From: Aplectana chamaeleonis
Taxonomy: Eukaryota > Nematoda > Chromadorea > Rhabditida > Cosmocercidae
NCBI GenBank assembly: GCA_029168955.1
Contig: JAPDOI010000009.1
Coordinates: 4,271,001 to 4,335,000, forward strand
DNA length: 64,000 nt
Reading direction: 5' to 3'
Shown here: piece by piece, positions 23,911-34,920 of the stretch
Position numbering within the stretch: the stretch's first letter is position 1
How the letters are laid out: every line of letters begins with the position of its first letter
Position numbers and translations under genes: made by a program
The notes under the pieces: generated by a model
What the model was told of the DNA's origin: nothing
The model's database searches: none
Seen by the model: only the letters and a program-made list of their open reading frames with translations

Positions 23911-24032
23911 CCGGATCATACTTTCCACGACCAGCGAGCCACGGCGACAGTGCATGTCAGGCATATCAATTTTCGATCGATACCGATCGTAAACGTTGTG
24001 CCAATTCGTTCGTCGCCCGAAGTATGATCCCG
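23911..24032. repeat. Fold-back MITE, ATCATACTT family
   Basis: Inverted ends CCGGATCATACTTTCCACGA and CCGGGATCATACTTCGGGCG (reverse of the right end). It is next to a second member at 24040-24159. The 168-residue ORF across this stretch (23868-24374) is an artefact of the repeats. Confidence 0.65.
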
Positions 24033-24039
24033 GCGTTAG

Positions 24040-24159
24040 GCCAGGATCATATTTCCGGCGACCAGCGCCGCGACGCAATGTTAACCAACCATGTCGACGA
24101 AAAATCGATATGTCTGATAAGCACTATCGCCGTCGCTTGTCGCGGTAAGTATGATCCTT
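24040..24159. repeat. Fold-back MITE, ATCATACTT family, second copy
   Basis: Left CCAGGATCATATTTCCGGCG, right (reversed) AAGGATCATACTTACCGCGA. The core TCGATATGTCTGATAAGC resembles 45495-45520. Confidence 0.65.
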
Positions 24160-24178
24160 ACTCAGGCATTCGGGAGCT

Positions 24179-24274
24179 CCTAGCCCACGACTATGGAGAT
24201 TGGGGCGAGAATACCGCGAAGTGGCGCAAGCGACTTCGTCGCGGTATTCTTTGGCAAAGCTCGTGGGCCACTAG
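24179..24274. repeat. Fold-back repeat with CTAGCCCACGA ends
   Basis: CTAGCCCACGA is mirrored by TCGTGGGCCACTAG, with an inner stem GAATACCGCGAAG/CTTCGTCGCGGTATTC. Two more TAGCCCACGA words follow at about 24302 and 24353. Confidence 0.55.
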
Positions 24275-24534
24275 CGAAATGCTTTTTTCCAACTTTATAG
24301 TAGCCCACGAGTATACGGCTGTCCTTTATCGACGATTTGCTGTCGCTACTAGCCCACGACAAAGCAGTTTTTGAAATTTGCACGTACGCCCGACACTGAT
24401 CGTGTCAAGACAGAACGAAACGTGTCCAAACAACTCGCCACGTCATGGTTGGGCGTCATTCTTGATTTTTTCTTCCTGTTCTTGTGATGCTGTCTTCTGA
24501 CTGCAATTCTCAAGTAAACTTCAAATACCGAGGG

Positions 24535-24655
24535 GTGCCGATTGCCACAAGGGCATAAAATGATGGTATCAGTTGCATTTCTATATACCAGGCTCCCAAA
24601 TGAAAGCTAAATCAAAGCATTTTATGGCTTTGTGGCAATCGGCTCCGCTCGATAT
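24535..24655. repeat. Fold-back MITE
   Basis: GCCGATTGCCACAAGGGCAT is mirrored by ATGGCTTTGTGGCAATCGGC; stems about 30 bp. Confidence 0.65.
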
Positions 24656-24831
24656 TTTTCGTCTAGTCGATGACTGATTCTGCTTTAAGAAATCTACTTA
24701 TAAAATCTCATGGAATTTTTAGGATTTACGAGTGATAACGTTATCACATATCTGATAACCAAATAAATTTCCACTTGCATGACTGAATCTTTTCATTTCT
24801 ATGAGTAAGTCTTGGATGCCCCCTCCCCGAA

Positions 24832-25747
24832 TAATGTTATCCAGCCCACCCCCAATCGACTCATTGGCCGTGGGACAGATTTTTGCATTGGAGCAGGCTT
24901 TTGCGCTAGCCATCCAATCTCCTTAGAAAGTATCAATATCACAATCTCGCAGGATTTCTCAATGGTACGAGCAAATTTCAAGGATAGAATGGCTCAATCC
25001 ACATGTATAACTGGTTTCGATATAGTTTGACAGTACAACAATGGAATGTATCACTGTAGAACTATAATGAAAATATTCTATTTTATTACGTTTTAGACAT
25101 CAGTGACGCATATGATTATGATTATGAATGTACTATTCTAGAACTATTTTTGGCGTAGAATCCGATTATCGTCTTCGCAGCTGCCTGAAACCACTCTGAA
25201 AAAAATTATACGCTTTTTTCAAAGCCTGGTGGCAAGGTAAGGGTACCCCCCATGATTTTTTTGGTGTTTTGGAGAAAAATCTCGGATTCGGCTCAAAATT
25301 TGTATGAAGGGGTAATCCAGGGTGCTGAACACGAATTTGAAGTCCGTTTGTCAAAATTCTGAAGTTTACTGTGGGTTACGGTAGGTACCACGCACTATAG
25401 GGAGCGAAACGTACCTCAATAATTCGAAAATCGACAAATGGACATTGAATTCGTGTTCGCCGCCCCGAATAACCCCCGCATACGGACTCTGAGTCAAATC
25501 TGAGACTTTGACTAAACTGCCGTGTGCCCATCGTGATCTACCGTAATCTGAATGAAGTCGATGAACGGACGTCAGATTCGTGCTCAGCACTCCAAATAAC
25601 CTCCAAAGACACAATTGTCCTGCGAAATTGTGATATTGATACTTTCTGAGGAGATTGGAAGGCTAGCGCGAAAAGCCTGCTCCAATGCAAAAATCTGTCC
25701 CACGGCCAATGAGTCGATTGGGGGGGGGGTGGGATGGATAACATTAT
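24832..25747. mobile_element. Element with about 120-130 bp inverted arms
   Basis: Arm 24832-24955 is an inverted copy of 25615-25747 (shared words CCCAATCGACTCATTGGCCG, GTGGGACAGATTTTTGCATT, AAAGTATCAATATCACAAT). The interior (about 25160-25610) is R1-like sequence. The ORFs are shadows. Whether R1 inserted into this element or belongs to it is open. Confidence 0.65.
25160..25612. repeat. Dispersed repeat R1, copy
   Basis: Carries the R1 landmarks (GGTAGGTACCACGC, CGCCCCGAATAACCCCCGC, AGTCAAATCTGAGACTTTG, GATCTACCGTAATCTG) between the inverted arms of the element above. Confidence 0.6.
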
Positions 25748-25749
25748 CC

Positions 25750-25943
25750 GGTACTCTTTCGGAATAGACGACCCACTATGGAAATTTCATGAGAATTGTT
25801 CATTGCAATAGAGCCGTCGATTGATTTAGCCTTTTTCAAACACACAGAACTGTTTGATGAAACCAACAGAAGGGTCGGTCAATCCCAAACAACTGCTCAT
25901 TTCATTGTAATCTTAGATGAGTCGTCTATTCCGAAAGAGCACC
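25750..25943. mobile_element. 194-bp hAT-like MITE
   Basis: Inverted ends GGTACTCTTTCGGAATAGAC and GGTGCTCTTTCGGAATAGAC (reverse of the right end), about 26 bp. The element is flanked by a perfect 8-bp direct repeat CATTATCC (25742-25749 and 25944-25951). An 8-bp target duplication is typical of hAT transposons; the superfamily call is inference. It sits in the right arm edge of the preceding inverted-arm element, so it is the younger insertion. Confidence 0.8.
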
Positions 25944-26039
25944 CATTATCCCCCCCCTAACTAGTTTTGCACCCTCATTTGCGCTTTTGTGATGATGGCG
26001 TATCGCGCAGTCGATTACGTGCACAGTGTGCATCTGCAG

Positions 26040-26105
26040 ACATGACAGACACTCCTGCACACTGCGCACGTCTGGGGCACTCCTGCACACTGCGCACGTT
26101 TCGCT
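26040..26105. repeat. 28-bp direct repeat, two copies
   Basis: CACTCCTGCACACTGCGCAC occurs twice in tandem (about 26050 and 26079). Related CACACTGCGCA/CACACTGCACA words recur at 33450-33510, followed in both places by a T-rich run. Confidence 0.55.
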
Positions 26106-26190
26106 GTCCCCTTCGGTTTTTTTTTTGGAAGAGGATACGTTTTATGTGATGTTCTTCAGCCTTCCCTCATATATAATTTCGATTCTTTAG

Positions 26191-26365
26191 GAAAGATGTT
26201 CGTCTTTATGATGAAACGAACGACGTTCTGACCCCAAGATCGGTAGGTTCTAACGAATATGCGTCTGAGCCGGCCCAGTTTACTCCGAAGATGGTGTTTT
26301 AGAAGAAAGGACGTAGAGACAGCGGCAGTCCTGACGAGAATCTGGATGATGGAGTGGAAGGATGA
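26191..26365 (+). CDS. Spliced 3' end of an unidentified gene (last two exons)
   Basis: The exon at 26191-26242 follows TTCGATTCTTTAG and reads KDVRLYDETNDVLTPRS. A 60-bp intron (26243-26302) runs from GTAGGT to GTGTTTTAG. The last exon (26303-26365) continues in frame as KKGRRDSGSPDENLDDGVEG and stops at TGA 26363-26365. The tail is highly charged and acidic after a basic patch. Neither exon is similar to the surrounding repeats, and the codons look coding. Upstream exons were not found; the preceding 1.3 kb is full of mobile elements and could be intron. Function unknown. Confidence 0.45.
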
Positions 26366-26984
26366 ATTTACTGGAGGAACGTCACCCTGTGATGTTGATC
26401 AGCTGCCCGGGCTGAAGCGTTTAACTTCTGCCAGGTCATGATTTCGTGGCTCGGTGATAACCGGTGTTCAAACTTGTCTTCTTGTTTTGTTGTTGATTTT
26501 ACCTTGTTGAAATATGTTTTTATTGCTATTTTTGAAGATCTTGTGAACCAAGGTTCCTAGGCCCTTGCTGCATCTCGTGATCTTGTGTTTTCGGAGCCTT
26601 TGTTTCGAAGCATGATCTGGTGAATTTCGGGTCCCCAGGCCTTTGTTATGAGAAATGATTGTGTGAATTGAGGTGCCTATGCGAGAGTTAGGGTGCTAGG
26701 CGAGAAGAATTCTGTTGTGTTTTTTTTTGTAAAGTCTGAAATATTTTTGCGTTTACGTGTCATACTACTTGAATTCTACTATGAATCTGTATTGCTGGTG
26801 TTCACGGAACAACTTGAAAGAAAGCGGTACAAGTCTAGTTAAAGAGCTGTGGGATGGCGCATGAGCAGCATTCCAATCAGTGGCTTAGCTGAAGAGCGAT
26901 TCAATACTTTTCGAGCGACAGTCAAAATCTGGGTTAGCAGCAGTAGAAGCGTGGTTGAACAGCTGTGCAATACGAGGTCAATAG
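26366..26984. other. No gene; degenerate repeats
   Basis: About 26535-26700 shows loosely repeated units around GTGAAxxxAGGTxCCTAGGCC. No coding capacity. Confidence 0.35.
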
Positions 26985-27440
26985 CTGGTCAACACCACGA
27001 GGGCAGCACGTCATTTGCGCGAGAATAGTCCGTCAATAGCTCGCAAATAGTACGGCAGTAACGCGAGTATAGTACTTCAATACCGCTGCAGTAGCGCGAT
27101 AATAGTACGTCAATAGTGCGGTATGAACACGACAGGAGTGCGGCGATAGGAGTATTATAACGCGTCGACAACACGACGATAGCAAGACGAAACCGCGAAA
27201 ATAACGCATCCAGACCGCCACAACAACGTGAAAAAACCCCGAAAGTAACGCGTCTAAACCGCGCCAGTAGCATAACAAGACCGCCACAATCGCGTGACAA
27301 AACCGCAACAATAGCATGACGAAACAGCGATAATCGCATGACGAAACCACGGCATAGCATGGCGAAACCGCGACAAAATCGCTTCTATGCCGCGATAGTG
27401 GCGCTGATTTTCCGCGATAGTGGCACATCAACACCGCGAC
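26985..27440. repeat. Degenerate tandem array, about 22-bp units
   Basis: Units of the type AAACCGCGACAATAGCATGACG repeat with much divergence and are clearest at 27290-27380. Two minus-strand ORFs (123 and 137 residues) arise from the array and have no other support. Confidence 0.6.
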
Positions 27441-27880
27441 TATCACGATTTGGGGTTCCTAGCCCAGTTGTCCGAGCGCTCGAAGCGGTTTTCTTGTGGT
27501 CTAGGAGCGTCCCAGTGCCAGAGTACATTACGCGTTTTCTCTGCCTATTGATTAGACATGGAAGGGAACACGCATTAGCGTCTCGCCCATGTGGAATTTC
27601 TGAGCGTCTCCAAACCGATGACGGGCGTTGGGACCCGAGGTGCTAGGAGGCTCGAGGTCGAGAATGGTCTTAGGCACTAGTTCGTGCTCTTGGTTTGAAT
27701 TGTGGCAGTTCTGAAGTCTTTTTTTTTCGAACATTTTACTTATGCGAATGTAGTAAGATCACAATGACGCTCACACCAAAGAATGCTTATGCCGCTTTTC
27801 TCAACAAGATTCTCATTCGAACAGAGTAGAGAAGGGACGCATCGACAGAGCATAAACCACATGAAGATTAATCGGATTAA
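27441..27880. other. No gene recognised
   Basis: Plus-strand frame to 27646 continues out of the tandem array; no domain or splice evidence. Confidence 0.35.
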
Positions 27881-28413
27881 GGGCAGTGTTCAGGATAGAA
27901 AAGTTGACTGTTTTCTCGCAAGAACGTGAGCTTTGATCCCTCTAAGAACATTAAGGACGTTATTACGTCGAACATGGCTAGGACACGGGTGAAAATGTCG
28001 TGAATTGAATTACCACGCCTACGCCGTAAAACAGTTGTCCATCGTTCGTTTCACTAAAGGAAAAGTTGCCTAATTTTTGAAAATCTTTCTCGAAAAATTC
28101 TTATATCCAAACATGGGCATTTAGCCACCCTATTTTTGAAAAAAATTTTGGTACACGAAACAGGAATTAAAACCACTTACCAAGGAATTTCGAATCTCGA
28201 AACCGTTTGCGACGTTTGGCTTGAAGTTTTGTCCGTAGTGCGAAAAACACCCCAATAGGCGTGAATAAATTTTCAAGAGGGTTTTTGAATAGCTCTTACT
28301 CCGATATTCGAGAAATGTATGGGGACCTTTTCCTCTTTTCCTCTACTTCGTGAACTTGCCTACTCAAAAACAACGGAAACTAGCATACGGTTTTTATCGT
28401 GAACACTGCCCCT
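27881..28413. mobile_element. TTAA-flanked MITE, family C, copy 3
   Basis: TTAA at 27877-27880, left end GGGCAGTGTTCAGGATAGAA, right end ATCGTGAACACTGCCCCT followed by TTAG. The 3' third matches copy 1 (TGCCTACTCAAAAACAACGG-like block). Confidence 0.65.
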
Positions 28414-29170
28414 TTAGAGGGAAGGCATGAGCGATTCATATCCTATGTAAGTTCTGTGGCTAACTATAAGTATTCTAACTATATTTAAATTTTATTGTCA
28501 GTGGTGGTCGGTGAGATATAAAGCTATCACACAAAGAAGTCGTAACCTTTGGCTGCGAAGTCCAATTGGTTGGGAAATCTCGTTAGAAAGAGCCAATTGG
28601 CCAGAGGCTATGAATGCTCACGGACCCCCTGTGGTTGATTTTCGGTGTTTGGCCAGCATCCGGTTGCGAAGGCAAATGACTAAGGGTAGGGTTATTAGAT
28701 TTGTTGTGGAACACCGCGCAATGGCACCTGCAACGTTTGCGTGAAACAAAGGAGAAACGAAAAGGAAAAAGATGGGATTTTGACAAAAAAGAGAACATGA
28801 ACAAGAAGAACGGCTTTTTGCTTTGAACTATGCGGAAGTGGTCCACTTTTGAGTGGAATAACAGAGCTAAGGAATCAGCTGGGGACTAACATATAGTTAA
28901 GCGTTTGGAGGGAAGAATTCAACGACAATTATTTTGATATGAAGTGAGCAGCTAACAGCGGTGAAAATCCTCGTGCACAAGCTAATTTAAAGGTGTTTAC
29001 TGCGCTTGCCTCAGGCAGTCACTAGTAGAAAAGTTCACTAATTTACATCGAACAGAGATCCACTGCGTCTCAAATGGGAGCGGAACCAATGGTACATTCT
29101 TTGTAGGACTTTTTACCCAAAAATAGAACGAAGGTTGACACAGTTTATCTTGTAGAACAGTCATTTGTTC
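28414..29170. other. No convincing gene
   Basis: ORFs of 77 and 87 residues overlap on opposite strands at 28511-28846; neither has splice signals or a known domain. Confidence 0.35.
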
Positions 29171-29173
29171 TCT

Positions 29174-29292
29174 GCATAGTCGAGCGGCAAAAGTCGCGTC
29201 GCCAATTTGAAGAAAAAAGGGCTGCTATGCAGCTTGGTGCCTGACCTTTATTCCCCTACCTTGCGGCGCGACTTTTGCCGCCGGGCTATGAA
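29174..29292. repeat. Fold-back MITE
   Basis: GCATAGTCGAGCGGCAAAAG and CGCGTCGCC are mirrored by GGCGCGACTTTTGCCGCC and GGGCTATGAAT. Stems about 28 bp. Confidence 0.6.
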
Positions 29293-29454
29293 TAGGCGTT
29301 CCCTGCCCACTCCTCTCAACGGCTATTAATGGGAGAAAACAACGAAAGCATTGACTTCAACAAAACATACGATTATTAAATGATCAAATCATTGCCAATG
29401 ATGCACGAATTGCGCAAATTCGCAATATTTCAATATTGTTTTCTTCACGGAATC

Positions 29455-30560
29455 TATTTAACAGATGCTTTTTTCGATCAGAGTCTGACAAGGGAACCAC
29501 TCACTATAAGTCATATTAACCATTCCAAATGAAATGTACTTTTCTAGAACCACTTTCGGACGAAAAGCCCGAATATGCCCATTGCAGCTGCCTAGACCTA
29601 CTCTGAAAGAAGTTATAGGCGTTTTTTCTCCGATTTCAGTACCTATTGTACCCTCCAAAAAGCGCATTATTTTAACGAAATTCCGAAAATGGACTTCATA
29701 ATCGTGTTCAGCGCCCAAAACTACCTCCCTAGGCAGAGTTTGGGTGGAGGAACATTTTTCAAACCTTTCGCAGACTAAAAGCGCTTTGGACTTGTACGGA
29801 TTTTCGGTTGGGCGTATACTTATAGCAATTATAGGACTCTCGAAGCGTTTTAGAAAAATATTCCAGATTTGGCTTGAAATTCGCCCTGGGGGTTATTTGG
29901 TGTGCTTATCACAAAACTGAGGTTCATTTGTCGTTTTTTCTAAGTTTTCGACTAAAATTGTTTATAGCTTCCCACCGGCAGAAAAAATTGACGGCAAAAT
30001 CGACTTTCGACGATTTCCGAAATGTGGCGACAGATGTATCTCAAATCGTTCTTCTGGGGATTATTTGGAGTGCTCAACACGAATCTGATGTCAGTTTATC
30101 GACTTTTGACAGCTTACGATAGATTACGGTGAGTATACATACGGTAGTATGGTCAAAGTCTCAAATTTGTCTCAAAGTTCCTATGTGGGGGTTATTGGGG
30201 GTGCTGAATACGAATTCGATGTCCATTTGTCTATTCTCGGATTATCAAGGTAGGTTTTTCCTGCTAAATGGCATGTTTTCTACCGTAACCAACAGTAAAC
30301 CTTGAAATTTCGACAAGCGAACACCAGATTCGTGTTCAGCAACCCAGATAACCCCTACGTCAATACAAAATCCGGAAAAAATTTTAAAACGCTCTGAAAA
30401 TTTCATGGGGTATCCTTACCTTGCCGCGAAGCTTTGAGAACGCTCATAACTTCTTTCGGAGTGGGTCTAGGCAGCTGCGATGGGCATATTCGGAATTTTC
30501 GTCCAAAAATGGTTCTAGGAAAGTACATTTCATTTGGAATGGTTACTATGACTTATGAGT
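29455..30560. repeat. Dispersed repeat R1, long copy
   Basis: The longest uninterrupted R1 copy. It shows internal symmetry: the block ending in AAAAATGGTTCTAGGAAAGTACATTTC (30505-30535) is the inverse of that at 29525-29560. This suggests that full-length R1 is itself palindromic. ORFs are shadows. Confidence 0.65.
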
Positions 30561-31439
30561 GGTTCCCTTGTGAGGGGAGTGGGCAGGGATTGCGCTGTGA
30601 ACAAAAGTTCGGAGCCTTGTAGGGCTATTTGGGGCTCTTCTAGCCGTTTTTCAGCATTGATGCTTCCATGAGACACACACCTTTCGATTTTCGGGAAAAT
30701 TTCCCATCGGAGACACTGTCTTTAAACTACAATCACCGATGTCGTGCAGTAGAACAGCTCTTTACGAGCCATTTTAGATTGCTAAATTCACACAAAATGG
30801 AGTTTTTTGTGGGTTTTTTGATAAAGGTCGTAGAACACTAAACCAAAAGAAGACGTTGGTAATGAAAACTCGATGACCATTATTCATAGTGAACACAACC
30901 TGCAAATTAATCGCTCTTGGACCGACGCCGGTAAGTTCACTGACTTCAGACTTTACTTTTTGCAACAGCAGGCTCACATACAGTATGGTTACAAGTAAGA
31001 CCTCAAAACCTGTACTTCAAGCAATTTCAGCGTTTTAAGTATTCAAAAAAAGGTTGTCAAGTAATTAAGTATGTTTTCTTATACTATATCAACAGTACGT
31101 CGCATGTTTTCATGCATTACTCACTCATTCTAACACCCACATCGCTGGGCGATTAACTTGATAATGCTATAGCCGCGCACCTGGAATTAAATAAGCGTTA
31201 TGCGGGTAAACATGCTCGAACGGATGATATAATTCCACAGTGTCGTAATGTAATGGTAGAATTCAGAGAAGTATAGAATTGGTTGGTCCAGGCAGTTGTA
31301 GTCCTTGCAGTTAAATTACTAATAGGCGCTCAGTTTCAAGATGAGTGTGTGTCTTACAAGGGCAGTGTTTATGGTGGTGAACGCATCTGCAAAAGCGACT
31401 CGTATTTTTAGTGTCTCTTAGGCCTCCATAGTAAAACTG
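30561..31439. other. No convincing gene
   Basis: A minus-strand frame at 30774-30977 contains VSELTGVGPRAI, faintly like a helix-turn-helix of transposases, but lacks an ATG and a second domain. Confidence 0.3.
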
Positions 31440-32345
31440 CGCAGTATCCCGCCCCAGCTGCAGGTTCCAAGAAGTTACAAGATTAAAACAGTCGCTTTTT
31501 GACAATTTGTAATTTTCAAAACGCGCTTTAGTCTTTGGAAAATACGGAAACAGATTTCATAATTGTGCTCAGCGCCCAAAACTACCCCCCCTCCCTGAGC
31601 AAACTTTGGGTGAAGGCACATTTTCCAAACTTTGCGAAGACTGAAAGCCTTTTTACATACGAATTTTTTGTTGACAGGTACTCCTAGCAATTAGGGGTTC
31701 TTAGAGCGTTAATTTTTTCAGATTTGACCTAAAACTCCCTCATGGGAGTTATTTGGTAAGCTCATCACGAATTTGAGGTTTACATGTCTTTTCTCCAAAG
31801 TTTCCAACTGAATTCGTTCATAACCTCCAATCAGGGGAAAGTTTGAGGGCAAAACGCGACTTCTAACGGTTTTCGGAATGCCACGATAGAAATTTCTCAA
31901 AATTTTCCTGTAGGGGCTAAACACGAATCTGAAGTCCATTTATCGAATTTCGATCGCTCACGGTAGATTACGGTGGGTATACGACTGTTTGGTCAAGTCC
32001 CAGACTTGACTCAAAATTTCTATGGGGGTTTATTCGGGGTGCGGAATCTAAATTCAATGTCCGTTTGTCAATTTTCAAAATGCTAAGGTAGGCTTTGCCC
32101 CCTAAATGACACTGTCCCGACAGTAACCTACAGTAAACCTAAGAATTTCAGAAGCTGGACCCCAAATTTATTTTCAGCACCCTAATTAAACACGAGATAC
32201 AAGTTTTGAGTAAAATTAGAGGAAGTTTCCCGGGACACCCATGAAAATGCCTAATATGTGCCCTAGAATTTTCGTGAAGCTTGAAAACGCTTGTAAACTC
32301 TTGGAACCTACAGCTCGAATCGGGATAAGGCGCGGTTTTACTATC
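31440..32345. repeat. Dispersed repeat R1, copy
   Basis: Contains CCGCCCCAGCTGCAGGTTCC, CAGCGCCCAAAACTACC, GATTACGGTGGGTATACG and GGTAGGCTTTGCCCCCTAAA, all seen in other R1 copies. Confidence 0.6.
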
Positions 32346-32554
32346 TAGGCACAAGGGAAACTAACGATACTTACATAACTACGAGTCGTTTCCACGGACG
32401 CGTTTACCACCAAAAACACTTCCATTGTTGGCAACACGTCTACATTTTTGAAACAACTGCTCCTCAGTAAAGGGGTTCACAGACACTAACTATAAGAGCA
32501 TGAGAAGGCATAGGAATCAGTCAACAGTTGCGTTCACTGGCTTCATTTCAAGCT
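32346..32554. other. Nothing recognised
   Basis: Short AT-rich spacer between R1 copies. Confidence 0.4.
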
Positions 32555-34070
32555 TTTTTGCAGCTAACAAGTAAACTACTATTAGCCAAACTAGCCATTC
32601 CGATTGGAGTGTACTTTTCTAAAATCATTTTTTTGACGTCGATTCCGAGTATGCCCTTCGCAGCTGCCCATAATCACTCTGACAAAAGTTATAGGCTATT
32701 TCTTTCTGATTTTCGTACCTATTGTACCCTCCAAAAAGGGCAGTAATCTTTCGAAAATCCGAGAAAAGTTCTCATAATCGTGTTCAGGGCCCAAAAGCAA
32801 CCCCTCCAGGCAAAGACTGGGTGAAGGCCCTTTTTTCGAACTTATTTTCGGTTTACACCAATTACATAGAGGTCTCTGAAGGCGTTGAAGAAAAATGTTC
32901 CAGATTTGACTTAAAACTCACCCTGGGGATCATTTGGAACCTGAGGTTTATTTGTCGTTGTTCCAAAGTTTTCGGCTAAATTCGTTCAAAGCTTCCCACC
33001 GGTACAAAAAGTTGAAACAAAACCGACTCTTGACGATTTTCGGAATGTGAAGACAGATGTGGCCTAAATCGTTTTATTTATTATTTATTTTATTTATTAT
33101 AGCCAATTACAAATAAAATCGTTATAAAAACAGAGAGATAGTAAAACATGATTGGCCACAAGACAGAAGAAAATAAATTAGTAGCCGATGGGCAACGAAA
33201 TCAACGGTTTTCATAGGAGTTATTTGGAGTGCTCAACATGAATCTGATGTCAGTTCATCGACTTTTGACATTTTACGGTAAATAACGGTGGGTATACGGC
33301 GGTCTGGTCAAAGTCTCAGATTTTATACAAAATTTCTATGTGGAGGTTCTTTGGGGTGCTGAATAGGAATCCGATGTCCATTTGTCGATTTTCCAGTCCC
33401 TAAGGTAGGTTTTGCCCCCCTGACACTCAATGGACCGCGTTTCCACACTGCGCATCCACGGCTGTTTTGCTCCTGGGACCTGATGTATGTACACACTGCA
33501 CACCCACGCCAAAAACTCGGTTTTTTCGTTTCACTTCAAGAAAAAACGTATTCCTTCTAATTATTGGTTACATACCTGTGCTTAGTTCAACTTCTATAAC
33601 TGGTATGAAGATATTGAGCGTCATATTTCTCTTTTTAATATAGGCAATCATAATAAAAAATCAGTTTAAAAGCTCACTAAAGTGATTATCCGTGGAGCGC
33701 GCCGGTCCGCTACGGGGGCTAGCCGTGGAACGCGCTGTCTCCTAAGTGTTAAATATCATGGTACTAACCGTAACCTACAGTAAACCACATTTATTGGACA
33801 AATGGAATCCACATTCGTGTTGAGCACCCTAGACTACCACAACAAAGAAAAGTTGAGCCGAACCCGAGATTTTTACTAGAAACACCCTAAAAATTCCATG
33901 AGGGGTACCCTTACTTTGCCGCTAGGCCTCAAAAACGCTCATAACTCATTTCATAGTGATTCTAGGCAGCTGCCATGAGCATATTTGAACTTTACGTCTA
34001 AAAGTTATTCTAGAAAGTCACATTTCACCACTTTGGCCGAACGGTGTTCCCTCGTGAGAAGCTCTTCAGA
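32555..34070. repeat. Dispersed repeat R1, copy with insertions
   Basis: R1 landmarks at 32590-33060, 33190-33420 and 33755-34070. They are interrupted by an AT-rich TTTATTTATTATTTATTTT stretch (33068-33190) and by a segment (about 33425-33745) with CACACTGCGCA words and two GTGGAGCGCGC/GTGGAACGCGC words. Confidence 0.55.
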
Positions 34071-34375
34071 AAAACATTCTTTTAAAACATCAAGCTCATC
34101 ATGGCAAATGCTATATGGCATCATATAACCTATGCAAAGCTCGTACATTCTCCGGTAATCCGAAGGTTGATTAATGAAGACGCGATTAGACGAAATAAAT
34201 GTGTGGAAGTAGTAAACAAGATGACGTGAGATTGCCCACAGTATAATCTCCTCACTGTAAGATAATTTGCTTTTGTCGCGATGAATTGAGTTAAGCCGAG
34301 CTGCTGCATTCGTTGAGGCTGCCAGCTATTTTTGGTGTCAATATAACTTCGCAAACGTCATTCTTCCCTTCCCAG

Positions 34376-34552
34376 AGGGGTGGAGCTCTGGAAGAAGAGC
34401 AGGAGCTCACGTTGTTCATCACTCACGTAGCGCGATTCGAGTGTCTTTTGGGGATTTTGCGCATTGAAAAACACAAGAACGAAAGGATTAGAAATGAGAT
34501 GGAGCATGAAAAAGCGGCGTGGTCCGCTAAGAACGACACATCAAATACATAG
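34376..34552 (+). CDS. Candidate last exon of an unidentified gene
   Basis: Follows a good acceptor (CATTCTTCCCTTCCCAG, ends 34375) in phase 0 and reads about 58 residues to a stop at 34550-34552. The peptide is strongly charged and helical in character (RGGALEEEQELTLFITHVAR, then RIEKHKNERIRNEMEHEKAA). The other frames stop early. No upstream exon was found. It could be the coiled-coil-like C-terminus of a host protein; I do not recognise it. Confidence 0.35.
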   Translation, partial: RGGALEEEQELTLFITHVARFECLLGILRIEKHKNERIRNEMEHEKAAWSAKNDTSNT

Positions 34553-34920
34553 ATGAACTTGAAAAAGTCAAAGATGGAAGAGCAGGGGATTAGGCTAAAG
34601 CATGACTTCCGGCGCTAGGGGAAACCGTTCTTCATTCGAGAAAAATTATACAAAAAACGCAGGCAGCTTTCTGAAAAGTAGTTCGGAGGATGAAATCAAT
34701 TACATATGCGGATATTCGAATGAGGATCTTTATTAGTTGGGACTCAAATAAGTTTTCCGCATATTTTTCCGCATTGGATCGATAGAGGGTGCAGAATTAG
34801 CTAGATTAATAGTTCTCGATTTTCATGTGATTTTTCGTATGAAAGCTATAAGCCTCTAGAACTGAGCAATCATTGGAGATTCTTTAAGGTGATCTAACGG
34901 TAACGAATTTTGCTGTTTAA
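34553..34920. other. No gene recognised
   Basis: AT-rich. Ends in TTAA used by the next element. Confidence 0.4.

Noticed and set aside
23868..24374. 168-residue plus-strand ORF
   Set aside because: Runs through three fold-back MITEs.
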